The position numbers were made by a program, and so were the translations under genes. 7,226 bases of DNA from Candidatus Omnitrophota bacterium (GTDB lineage: Bacteria > Omnitrophota > Gorgyraeia > Gorgyraeales > Gorgyraeaceae). This document shows positions 1 through 6,714 of this stretch, piece by piece. The notes under the pieces are model-generated. The model did not search any database and was not told the origin of the DNA. It saw only the letters and a list, made by a program, of their open reading frames with translations. Within the stretch, counting starts at the first letter, position 1; each line of letters opens with the position of its first letter. The stretch covers positions 1 to 7,226 of the forward strand of contig JABMRA010000027.1 of assembly GCA_013202925.1 (NCBI GenBank), given 5' to 3'.

Positions 1-1967
1 CCTACCATGCGGCCGGCATTACTGACGCACGATTCTGTCAAACATGTTGCTAATCCTCCCTCTGAACAGTCATGAGCGCTCTGGATAATCCCTGAGCGAA
101 TCATCTCAAGGCACGCGTCCTGAATCGCCTTTTCCTTCTTTATATCAATCTGCGGGTCTCCTTTTTTCATCTTGTGCACGTGATAGAGGTACTCACTCCC
201 ACCAAGGCCTGCGCTGTTCTCGCCCAAAAGCACTATCTCGTCGCCCTGATTCTTGAAATTCTGCGTAACGCATTTTTCCGCATCCTCAATCAATCCCACC
301 ATCCCCACCATCGGGGTCGGGTCAACCGCGCCCTTGGGACTTTCGTTGTAGAAACTCACGTTGCCGCTTATAACAGGTGTTCCCAGGGCCTTGCACGCAT
401 CAGAAAGCCCTTCTATGCACTTGTGGAACTGCCAGTAGTTCTCAGGCTTCATGGGATTTCCGAAATTCAACCCATCAGTAACTGCTAAAGGCCTTCCGCC
501 TGCGCATACGATATTCCTGGCCGCCTCAGCCACTGCCATCATAGCCCCATCATGGGGATTCAGGTAACAGAACCTGCCGTTGCAGTCCACGCTTATTGCC
601 AGGGCCTTTTTGGTCCCCTTGATCTTAACAACTGCCGCGTCAGAGCCTGCCCCGACCAACACCTCGTCCTTCTCTATAAACGTAAACTTTTTATACGCTG
701 ATTCTTTACTGGCAATAGTCGGAAGATCCAGGAGCTGCAAAAGCACCTTATTATAGTCGCCCGGCTCAGCCAGGGAATCAAAAGACGCGCCCTTTGTCTC
801 CTTTAAATAACCAGGCTCCTTGATTTCCCTGTCATAGAGCGGCGCCTTTTTTGTCAATGCATCTGCAGGCACCTCGCACACTGTAACGCCGTTTTCCTTC
901 ACCCTCATGATGCCATCGTCGGTTACCTTGCCGATCTTCACGGCATTGATCTTCCATTTGTTCAATATCTCCAGCGCCTCTTTTTCAGACCCTATCTTTA
1001 ATATAGCCAGCATCCTCTCCTGGGATTCTGAAAGGAGGATCTCGTAAGGGGTCATGTTCTTTTCTTTCTGTGGGACTAGTGCCACGTCTATTTCAATACC
1101 AGTGCCGCTGCGTGTAGCTGTCTCGCATGAAGAACACGTGAGCCCTGCTGCGCCCATATCCTGCATGCCTATAACCACTTTTTTTTCAATCAATTCCAGG
1201 CATGCCTTGCGCAGTCTTTTGCCGAGCTCGGGATCTCCAATTGCAACAGCGTTCGGTGTTGATGAGGACTCCTCGGTGATTTCCTTTGAGGCAAAACTCG
1301 CGCCTCCCACGCCGTCTCTTCCTGTATCTCCGCCGATATAATACACGGGATTGCCCTTACCGGATGCCACGCCTCTCACAATATCTTTTTGTTTTACCAC
1401 GCCGATGACGAAGGCATTCACCAAGGGATTGCCTTCGTAACTCTCGTCAAAATACGCGTCGCCGCCTACTGCGCTGATCTCTCCGACATTCGCGTAATGG
1501 GCCAGGCCCCTGAAGACCTCTTTGAATAAAAATTTCACCTTTTCGTTGTCCAGGCTGCCGAATCGCAATCCGCCTAAAACAGCAACAGGTCTTGCTCCAG
1601 TGGTAAATATATCCCGCACGCATCCGCCGATACCGGTTGCAGAGGCCTCGAACGGCTCTACCGCGGAAGGGTGGTTATGGGATTCTATCTTAAAAGCCAC
1701 TCCTAAACCATCACCGATATCAACAATGCCTGAATTCTCCTCACCCGCGCCGACTAAAACCTGTTTTGCCTTTGTCGGAAACATCTTAAATAGTTTTCTG
1801 GAATTTTTGTAGCTGCAGTGCTCTGACCACATGGCTGAAAAAACTCCCAGTTCCGTAACGTTAGGGGTCCTTCCGAGCAATTTTTTTATGCTGTCAAATT
1901 CCTGCTCAGTAAGGCCCATTTCTTGCGCCATTTTCACATCAACTGTCACTGTATTCTCCGTTGTCAT
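1..1967 (-). CDS. purL: Phosphoribosylformylglycinamidine synthase subunit PurL, C-terminus cut by window edge
   Basis: PurL catalyses the ATP-dependent amidation of formylglycinamide ribonucleotide (FGAR) to FGAM, step 4 of purine synthesis, in the cytoplasm. I read 655 codons in one open frame from the ATG at 1967 to the left edge. Small PurL proteins are about 740 residues, so roughly 90 are missing. Visible family motifs, in order: MWSEHCSYKNS (about residues 46-56, with the conserved active-site His50), ESHNHPS (95-101), ATGIGG followed by RDIF, VGGDAYFDESYEGNPLVNA, TGRDGVGGASFAS, EAARNIVCAGG, LNFGNP and GNVSFYNE (535-542). The last readable part is HDCSEGGLA. The layout is the short B. 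subtilis/archaeal form, which works with separate PurS and PurQ subunits, rather than the roughly 1300-residue enterobacterial fusion. Neither partner gene is in the window. The start is fixed by GGAGGG seven bases upstream. The product call is secure; PurS/PurQ dependence is inferred from architecture. Confidence 0.97.
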   Translation of the reverse strand, partial: MTTENTVTVDVKMAQEMGLTEQEFDSIKKLLGRTPNVTELGVFSAMWSEHCSYKNSRKLFKMFPTKAKQVLVGAGEENSGIVDIGDGLGVAFKIESHNHPSAVEPFEASATGIGGCVRDIFTTGARPVAVLGGLRFGSLDNEKVKFLFKEVFRGLAHYANVGEISAVGGDAYFDESYEGNPLVNAFVIGVVKQKDIVRGVASGKGNPVYYIGGDTGRDGVGGASFASKEITEESSSTPNAVAIGDPELGKRLRKACLELIEKKVVIGMQDMGAAGLTCSSCETATRSGTGIEIDVALVPQKEKNMTPYEILLSESQERMLAILKIGSEKEALEILNKWKINAVKIGKVTDDGIMRVKENGVTVCEVPADALTKKAPLYDREIKEPGYLKETKGASFDSLAEPGDYNKVLLQLLDLPTIASKESAYKKFTFIEKDEVLVGAGSDAAVVKIKGTKKALAISVDCNGRFCYLNPHDGAMMAVAEAARNIVCAGGRPLAVTDGLNFGNPMKPENYWQFHKCIEGLSDACKALGTPVISGNVSFYNESPKGAVDPTPMVGMVGLIEDAEKCVTQNFKNQGDEIVLLGENSAGLGGSEYLYHVHKMKKGDPQIDIKKEKAIQDACLEMIRSGIIQSAHDCSEGGLATCLTESCVSNAGRMV

Positions 1968-2098
1968 GGAACAGCCCTCCTCTTTTTTGTCCTGTCAAGA
2001 TCATTAACCAAGGATAGGCACTTCTTTGTGTCTTGCTGGGATTCTTCTTTGCGCCAAAATTGACGCCTCTGTCAGCAGATAACTACGCCATTGTAGTC
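1968..2098 (-). promoter_or_regulatory. purL 5' leader with strong ribosome binding site
   Basis: This is the stretch between the predicted purL transcription start (about 2098) and the purL ATG. The ribosome binding site GGAGGG lies at 1975-1980, seven bases before the ATG. Two small hairpins can be drawn: a 5-bp stem with a 6-base loop at 2082-2097, and a 4-bp stem at 2061-2074. The sequence TGACAG occurs twice on the minus strand, and CAAAGAAG occurs twice. I could not match the leader to the purine, PRPP/ykkC, ZTP or tetrahydrofolate riboswitch consensus, and I see no hairpin plus U-run attenuator. It may be a plain long leader. No open frame of note lies here. Confidence 0.4.
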
Positions 2099-2104
2099 CA
2101 GGAT

Positions 2105-2133
2105 ATATTACTATAACTAAAACAGCGTGGCAA
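2105..2133 (-). promoter_or_regulatory. Candidate sigma-70-type promoter for purL
   Basis: On the minus strand TTGCCA (2128-2133) is followed after exactly 17 bases by TAATAT (2105-2110), placing transcription start near 2098. The promoter begins just after the ftsB-like stop codon and has no clear terminator in front of it. purL could therefore be read both from here and by read-through from the eno-ftsB unit. Each hexamer departs from consensus in one or two positions, so this is a plausible but unproven promoter. Confidence 0.45.
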
Positions 2134-2146
2134 GAGAAAAGTGATT

Positions 2147-2413
2147 TTAAGGTTCGAGTTTGATGGGGATTTCGCCTTCGCGGGTAACGCCCATTGATTC
2201 CCGGGCTACTTTTTCAACGTAGTCCATGTCTTCTTCCAGCTGCGCCTTTTCCTTATTAAGTGCCGTATTCTCATTTTCCAGCCGCTTTATCTCATTCTCC
2301 AGGTACAGATTCTTGGCCCTTAATTCCATGAACTTTGCATAGCCGGGCAGAAAAAGCACGATAAGGACTATTGCTGCACCTATATATATGGGTTTTATCC
2401 TTATTTTGGCCAT
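2147..2413 (-). CDS. ftsB: FtsB/DivIC-family septum formation initiator protein
   Basis: This is an 88-residue bitopic membrane protein of the FtsB/DivIC family. In characterised bacteria these proteins bind FtsL and FtsQ and help activate septal peptidoglycan synthesis at the divisome. A very short cytoplasmic end (about 8 residues with basic charges) leads into one membrane segment at about 9-23. An extracytoplasmic coiled coil follows at about 28-63, rich in Leu, Glu, Asn and Lys. The family's closing motif is DYVEKVARESMGV then REGEIPIKL (about 64-86). The length fits the family (E. coli FtsB is 103). The ATG lies inside the last codons of enolase, a 13-base overlap in a different frame, with no Shine-Dalgarno close upstream. 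Translation is probably coupled to that of eno. Adjacency of eno and ftsB is common in bacteria, which supports the call. Confidence in the family is high; FtsB versus DivIC naming is a matter of lineage. Confidence 0.88.
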   Translation of the reverse strand: MAKIRIKPIYIGAAIVLIVLFLPGYAKFMELRAKNLYLENEIKRLENENTALNKEKAQLEEDMDYVEKVARESMGVTREGEIPIKLEP

Positions 2414-3687
2414 GGCAATGCGGCGTAAATTGCCTTTGTCCCAAGATCTTCTTCTATCCTCAAAAGCTCATTGTACTTACAGATCCTGTCAGTCCTGCAC
2501 ACTGAGCCGGTCTTTATCTGTCCTGTGCCCATTGCCACCACAAGATGCGATATAGTGGTGTCTTCTGTCTCGCCTGAGCGGTGCGACACAACTGCGGTGT
2601 AGCCATTTTTCTTAGCCAGATCAATGGCCTCTATGGTCTCTGTAAGTGTGCCGATCTGATTCACCTTTATGAGAATCGAATTGGCAACACCTTTATCAAT
2701 GCCCATCTTCAAGCGCTTTACATTTGTAACAAACAGGTCATCGCCTACGATCTGCACCTTCTTGCCTATTTTTTCTGTCAGCGCCTTCCAGCCATCCCAG
2801 TCATTTTCTGCTAGGCCGTCTTCAATAGAGCAGATCGGATATTTCGAGACCCAATTCGCGTAAAAATCCACCATATCGCTGGCGCTTTTTTCAGGCGAGG
2901 CCTCTGCCCTCAGCATATATTTTCCATTTTCATAGAAAGAACTCGCTGCTGGATCAAGCGCAATAAATATATCCTTGCCGACCTTGTACCCGGCCTTATC
3001 GATTGCCTGCAGGATCACCTCTATTGCCTCTTCGTTGGACTTCAGGTCAGGCGCAAACCCGCCCTCGTCGCCAACAGCGGTTGAAAGCTTTTTATCCTTC
3101 AGGATCTTTTTGAGATTCTGAAATATCTCTGAACCCATGCGAAGCCCTTCCGAAAAACTCCTTGCGCCCTTTGGCATTATCATAAATTCCTGCAGGTCCA
3201 CGTTGTTGTCGGCATGGGCGCCGCCATTCATGATATTCATCATCGGGACAGGAAGTATATTCGCCTTTTCTCCGCCCAGGTATTTATAAAGCGGCACCTT
3301 GTTAAAATTCGCGACTGCCTTTGCCGCAGCCATTGAGATGCCCAGTATGGCATTTGCGCCGAGCCGGGATTTATTTTCGCTGGCGTCAAGAGATATCATT
3401 GAGCAATCGAGCATTGCCTGGTCTGAGGCATCCTTGCCTTTCAGCGCAGAAGCGAGCTCGCCATTTACATTGCCAACTGCCTTTAAAACACCCTTTCCCA
3501 TGTAGCGCCTTTTGTCGTTATCGCGCAATTCCATTGCCTCGTGCTCGCCTGTAGAGGCGCCGCTTGGGACCGCAGCCCTGCCCATCACGCCAGAGGACAG
3601 AATAACATCCACCTCTACCGTAGGATTGCCGCGCGAATCCAGGATCTCCCTGCCTATTATATTTTTAATCAATGTATCCTTTGCCAT
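2401..3687 (-). CDS. eno: Enolase (2-phosphoglycerate dehydratase)
   Basis: Enolase interconverts 2-phosphoglycerate and phosphoenolpyruvate in glycolysis and gluconeogenesis, using two Mg2+ ions, in the cytoplasm. The 428-residue length is typical. The substrate-loop motif PSGASTGEHEA is at 41-51. Catalytic residues are visible by alignment to E. coli: Glu167, Glu208 (GDEGGF), Lys341 (ILIKVNQIGTLTET), His369 in the signature SHRSGETEDTTI (368-379), and Lys392 (IKTG). Magnesium ligands are Asp245, Glu289 (SIEDG) and Asp316 (GDDLF). The C-terminus KYNELLRIEEDLG is standard. No key residue is missing. The ATG at 3687 is preceded by GGGGAG at 3693-3698 with five bases of spacing, and by a good promoter at 3727-3755. 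It heads a minus-strand unit with the ftsB-like gene, and possibly purL. It is divergent from the FtsH-like gene. Confidence 0.99.
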   Translation of the reverse strand: MAKDTLIKNIIGREILDSRGNPTVEVDVILSSGVMGRAAVPSGASTGEHEAMELRDNDKRRYMGKGVLKAVGNVNGELASALKGKDASDQAMLDCSMISLDASENKSRLGANAILGISMAAAKAVANFNKVPLYKYLGGEKANILPVPMMNIMNGGAHADNNVDLQEFMIMPKGARSFSEGLRMGSEIFQNLKKILKDKKLSTAVGDEGGFAPDLKSNEEAIEVILQAIDKAGYKVGKDIFIALDPAASSFYENGKYMLRAEASPEKSASDMVDFYANWVSKYPICSIEDGLAENDWDGWKALTEKIGKKVQIVGDDLFVTNVKRLKMGIDKGVANSILIKVNQIGTLTETIEAIDLAKKNGYTAVVSHRSGETEDTTISHLVVAMGTGQIKTGSVCRTDRICKYNELLRIEEDLGTKAIYAALPWPK

Positions 3688-3692
3688 AAAAT

Positions 3693-3698
3693 CTCCCC
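3693..3698 (-). promoter_or_regulatory. Ribosome binding site of eno
   Basis: GGGGAG on the minus strand lies five bases before the enolase ATG at 3687. It sits in a purine-rich run (AAAGGGGAGA) and supports the chosen start. Confidence 0.8.
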
Positions 3699-3726
3699 TT
3701 TCTATATTCTATATTAGAGGTAAATT

Positions 3727-3755
3727 ATATTAGCACACTAACACATGCTTGTCAA
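3727..3755 (-). promoter_or_regulatory. Sigma-70-type promoter of eno
   Basis: A consensus -35 box TTGACA (3750-3755, minus strand) is followed after 17 bases by TAATAT (3727-3732). Predicted transcription start is near 3720, giving a 5' leader of about 33 bases. A TATAAT overlaps slightly downstream (3725-3730) but with a less favourable 20-base spacing. The promoter stands back to back with that of the FtsH-like gene. Confidence 0.75.
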
Positions 3756-3771
3756 TCCGCTCTGGTTGACA
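3750..3771. repeat. Inverted repeat formed by the two divergent -35 boxes
   Basis: TGTCAA (3750-3755) and TTGACA (3766-3771) are perfect inverted copies separated by 10 bp. Each is the -35 box of one of the two divergent promoters. A CC/GG pair just inside adds partial symmetry, offset by one base on the left. The symmetry can arise simply from two consensus -35 boxes facing away from each other. It could also serve as a dimeric regulator site. I cannot tell these apart from the sequence alone. Confidence 0.6.
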
Positions 3772-3794
3772 CTCCTGTATTATTATGATATACT
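3766..3794 (+). promoter_or_regulatory. Strong sigma-70-type promoter of the FtsH-like/lipoprotein operon
   Basis: TTGACA (3766-3771), a 17-base spacer and TATACT (3789-3794) match the consensus at 11 of 12 positions. A TG one base before the -10 box (3786-3787) makes it an extended -10 promoter. Transcription should begin near 3801, leaving a leader of about 20 bases before the ATG at 3821. The earlier in-frame ATG at 3785 lies inside this promoter, upstream of the predicted start site, so it cannot be the start in this transcript. Confidence 0.82.
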
Positions 3795-3804
3795 CTTTTC
3801 ACAT

Positions 3805-3811
3805 AAAGGAG
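3805..3811 (+). promoter_or_regulatory. Ribosome binding site that fixes the FtsH-like start
   Basis: AAAGGAG lies nine bases before the ATG at 3821. No comparable site precedes the in-frame ATG at 3785. An ATG at 3814 is out of frame. The protein therefore most likely starts at 3821. Confidence 0.82.
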
Positions 3812-3820
3812 AAATGTCTT

Positions 3821-5464
3821 ATGGATATTTTAACGCTGCGCAGGTTTAAGATGTACCTGATGATGCATAAGATCAAGTTCATCATAACCTTTGTTGTCAC
3901 CGCGCTTCTGATATTAGCCGTATGGGGTTTGTCGTCGCTTGAATCATTCTACCGCCATCTTACCCTCGCGCAGATGCCGATAACGCTCCTTCTTTCGGGC
4001 GTCCACGCCGGCATATTCGTATTTATGTATATGATATTCCTGCGGGGTGGATTTACAAGGATCAAACAGACAACAATAAAAGGTCAAAAGGTAAACGTCC
4101 ACTGGAATGACGTCATAGGTATAGACGAGGCAAAAGAAGAGGCATGGGAAGTAGTGCAGCTCATAAAAGACCGCACGCGGCTCTTAAAGATCGGTGGTAG
4201 GATCCTCAGGGGCCTCTTAATGGTAGGGCCTCCTGGCTGCGGAAAAACTTACTTAGCAAAGGCCATTGCCACAGAGGCGGGGATTCCTTTTATATCCATG
4301 TCAGGAAGTGAATTTACAGAGATATTCGTGGGCGTAGGCGCCTCCCGCGTGAGAAAACTGTTTAAAAGGGCAAGGGATCTTGCATATGGATATGGCGCTT
4401 CTATCGTGTTCATAGACGAGCTCGACGCCATAGGCAGGGCACGCTCCTTCAGTTTTATGGGAGGCGGTCAGGAGACAAATTCGACGCAAAACCAGCTGCT
4501 GGTAGAGATGGACGGGCTCAAAGATAAGGACTTTGATGTCATTGTAATAGGCGCGACAAACGCGGCAGAAGGAATCCTGGACCAGGCACTCTTAAGGCCT
4601 GGAAGGTTTGACAGGAAGATATACATAGACAGGCCCAGTCTTGAAGGAAGAGAAAAGGTGTTTGAATATTACATTAAAAAAGTAAAATATGATAAAAATA
4701 TAGACCTAGGCCGCCTGGCAAGAAAGGCAGTATATAAGTCACCTGCTGAAATAGACAATATAATAAAAGAGGCTGCCCTTATAGCCACAAGAAACAAAAG
4801 AGACACTGTAAGTTACGTTGACCTGTCCGAAGCCATGGAACGCATTGACATGGGCATGAAACACAAAAAGCAGATGACAAAAGAAGAACGCAAGATGGTA
4901 GCCTTCCATGAAGCAGGGCATCTGGTTACAACGTATATCTTGCATCCGACAGACGATGTTTTTAAGGCCTCTATTATATCGCGCAAGGAAAGCCTGGGGG
5001 CAGTATACCGCCAGCCCAGGGAAGAACTGTATACGCGCAATAAAGAGGCATTGCTCGCAGATATCAAGGTAAGCCTTGGCGGCTATGTTGCGGAAAAAAT
5101 ACATACCGGAACTACCTCGAGCGGAGTAGCGGATGATTTTAAAAAAGCAATGGGAACAGCCAGCTCAATGGTATGGAAACTAGGCATGAGTGATGCCGGT
5201 TATATAGGCGATTACACTACGCTCGCTGGATCTGCGCAACAGCCTACGTCTTTCCTCTCTCAAGCGCTTACAGAAAAACTAAATTCTGAAACAGATAAAA
5301 TCTTAAAAAAATGCCTTAAGGAAGTAGACGATCTCCTCAAAAAAGAATGGCAGATAGTAGAAAGATTCGTCAAAGAGCTTCTTGAAAAAGAAGAATTGGA
5401 ATACGACGAGATAGAAGAGATATTTAAGGAGTACGGAAAAACCCACTTCTCCAAGCCTGCATGA
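3821..5464 (+). CDS. Short-loop FtsH-family membrane AAA+ zinc metalloprotease
   Basis: This is a 547-residue membrane-anchored ATP-dependent protease. FtsH proteins form hexamers in the inner membrane that pull substrates out and degrade them in the cytoplasm. After a basic N-terminus come two membrane segments (about 18-38 and 52-75), joined by only about 14 residues. E. coli FtsH has a periplasmic domain of about 70. The AAA+ domain has Walker A GPPGCGKT (136-143), pore loop IFVG (168-171), Walker B SIVFIDELDAIG (194-205), sensor Asn247, and the second region of homology with Arg259 and Arg262. The zinc site is HEAGH (363-367), with Asp439 in GVADDF as the likely third ligand. Every catalytic residue I could check is present, so it should be active. 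Oddities are the missing periplasmic domain, Cys in place of the usual Thr in Walker A, and one extra residue (AAEGILD) after the sensor Asn. It may be a specialised paralogue, so I withhold the symbol ftsH. It is first in an operon with the lipoprotein. Confidence 0.93.
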   Translation: MDILTLRRFKMYLMMHKIKFIITFVVTALLILAVWGLSSLESFYRHLTLAQMPITLLLSGVHAGIFVFMYMIFLRGGFTRIKQTTIKGQKVNVHWNDVIGIDEAKEEAWEVVQLIKDRTRLLKIGGRILRGLLMVGPPGCGKTYLAKAIATEAGIPFISMSGSEFTEIFVGVGASRVRKLFKRARDLAYGYGASIVFIDELDAIGRARSFSFMGGGQETNSTQNQLLVEMDGLKDKDFDVIVIGATNAAEGILDQALLRPGRFDRKIYIDRPSLEGREKVFEYYIKKVKYDKNIDLGRLARKAVYKSPAEIDNIIKEAALIATRNKRDTVSYVDLSEAMERIDMGMKHKKQMTKEERKMVAFHEAGHLVTTYILHPTDDVFKASIISRKESLGAVYRQPREELYTRNKEALLADIKVSLGGYVAEKIHTGTTSSGVADDFKKAMGTASSMVWKLGMSDAGYIGDYTTLAGSAQQPTSFLSQALTEKLNSETDKILKKCLKEVDDLLKKEWQIVERFVKELLEKEELEYDEIEEIFKEYGKTHFSKPA

Positions 5465-6708
5465 ATACCCGCCGCTTAATACTGTTATTTGCGTTTCTTC
5501 TCCCTGTCTCAATATCTTCATGTGATAACGCCGCCAAGGTGACCTACTCAAAAGAAAAAGTAGAGCAATCCGTAATCGAACTCTGCAAAAAGGAATACAA
5601 GCTTGATGTAGAAGCAGAGATCAAGGGCTCCACTCTCGGTGTCTATATACCTATAGAGGGGCTGGTGGACGCTGAACTAAAACTCGATCAATCTGCCGGA
5701 GAAAAAATAGAAGACGTTGCCCTGTCCATACACAGGGTCACTATGAGTACGGACAAGCCTCTAAAGTTCTATGTCCTTACAGCCAGGGACACAAAGACCA
5801 TGGGCGCGGAATTTGTCCTCACAGGATTCGTCTATGACGTGGTGCGCGTGCGGCTCCTGGATATCTCAAGGGGCGAATACCACAAAAGGATACTAAGGGA
5901 CTTTAGATTCAACCCTATTATGGCAGGCCAGTCAAAGATAGAAGAGCTTTTCAATGCCCTGAACGAAGATTCGCCTCTGGCCCAGAACATAAAACCTATA
6001 TTCTACCCGATATATACGATCGGGGAAAAAGGCAGCCAGAAAATAGAGATCGTAGGGATAGACTCTAAAGAGATCTCGGCGCAGGAGTCGCTTTTCTATG
6101 TAAAGACAAAGGAGCACTACGCTCCCCTGCCAGGATTTGATGTATACAAGGCCCTGTTCCCCCAGGGATTTGACAACGAATACCTGATCCTTATTAATAT
6201 TGCGATGTTCCCCGATCCCGTAAAAGAGATCGTTTCAAAGTATTTCTACTCAGGCACTGAAATCAGGCAGCGCGATCTAAAAAAGACCTTTGATCAATAT
6301 AACGATATAGGGTATATCGGGATAGACGGCCTTCCCAAAAGGGACCTGGACGAGAGATGGTTCCTGAGTCAACAGATCGCCAGGCGCATCAAGATGGTCT
6401 TTGCGGAAGATAAACGCCTCAAGGAAAGATTCACTGTCCAGGCGTCGGACGGCGCAATAGATAATAAAATATTCCGGCTCAGTTTTTCCGTTGCTTCGAA
6501 CGAACTCTCGGACAAAAATGATGAAATAATATTTTCTGAGATCCTAAAACTTGCCGGGTGGGTTTTTCACAGATACTCTTTTGAGGATTTTGAAGGGATC
6601 GAACTTATAGATACACGGCCCGGCGGGAAAAAGGTCTTTCTGTCAAAACACGACCTGGAAAGATTCCGCAGAAACAAACTCAAGATCTCTGCCATCCTCC
6701 CGGAATAG
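5461..6708 (+). CDS. Unrecognised lipoprotein coupled to the FtsH-like protease
   Basis: I do not recognise this 415-residue protein. It begins with a lipoprotein signal peptide: Arg4-Arg5, a hydrophobic stretch at 6-18 and the lipobox ISSC, with the lipidated Cys at 21. The mature end reads CDNAAK. In E. coli an Asp at +2 retains a lipoprotein in the inner membrane; whether that holds here is unknown. The rest looks soluble, with alternating amphipathic helices and strands, many charged residues, and only one other Cys (42). It has no further membrane segment, no obvious enzyme motif and no low-complexity linker. The first (about 30-145) and last (about 300-405) parts share a loose helix-strand-helix-strand pattern ending in basic residues. 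The ATG overlaps the protease stop codon as ATGA, with no close Shine-Dalgarno, so translation is probably coupled. A role with the protease (partner, adaptor or substrate) is inferred from context only. It converges on purN with a 6-base gap. Confidence 0.85.
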   Translation: MNTRRLILLFAFLLPVSISSCDNAAKVTYSKEKVEQSVIELCKKEYKLDVEAEIKGSTLGVYIPIEGLVDAELKLDQSAGEKIEDVALSIHRVTMSTDKPLKFYVLTARDTKTMGAEFVLTGFVYDVVRVRLLDISRGEYHKRILRDFRFNPIMAGQSKIEELFNALNEDSPLAQNIKPIFYPIYTIGEKGSQKIEIVGIDSKEISAQESLFYVKTKEHYAPLPGFDVYKALFPQGFDNEYLILINIAMFPDPVKEIVSKYFYSGTEIRQRDLKKTFDQYNDIGYIGIDGLPKRDLDERWFLSQQIARRIKMVFAEDKRLKERFTVQASDGAIDNKIFRLSFSVASNELSDKNDEIIFSEILKLAGWVFHRYSFEDFEGIELIDTRPGGKKVFLSKHDLERFRRNKLKISAILPE

Positions 6709-6714
6709 TTTACA

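Noticed and set aside
174..488. 104-residue plus-strand open frame
   Set aside because: It is antisense to purL, which has clear family motifs across the same bases. The translation shows no domain and it has no ribosome binding site. The open frames at 1054-1341 and 1522-1812 are rejected for the same reason.
1968..2146. Small RNA, tRNA or known riboswitch in the gap between the ftsB-like gene and purL
   Set aside because: There is no cloverleaf and no match to the purine, ZTP, PRPP, THF or c-di-GMP consensus features I know. The hairpins are only 4-5 bp.
2100..2150. Rho-independent terminator after the ftsB-like gene
   Set aside because: There is no GC-rich stem followed by a U-run on the minus strand. 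The T-rich piece lacks a hairpin before it.
3785..3820. Upstream in-frame ATG adding 12 residues to the FtsH-like protein
   Set aside because: It lies inside the -10 region of a near-consensus promoter and upstream of the predicted transcription start. It has no ribosome binding site, whereas the ATG at 3821 has AAAGGAG.
4739..5104. 121-residue minus-strand open frame, rich in aromatic residues and Cys
   Set aside because: It is a shadow of the FtsH-like peptidase domain, whose HEAGH motif and conserved blocks lie in the plus frame.
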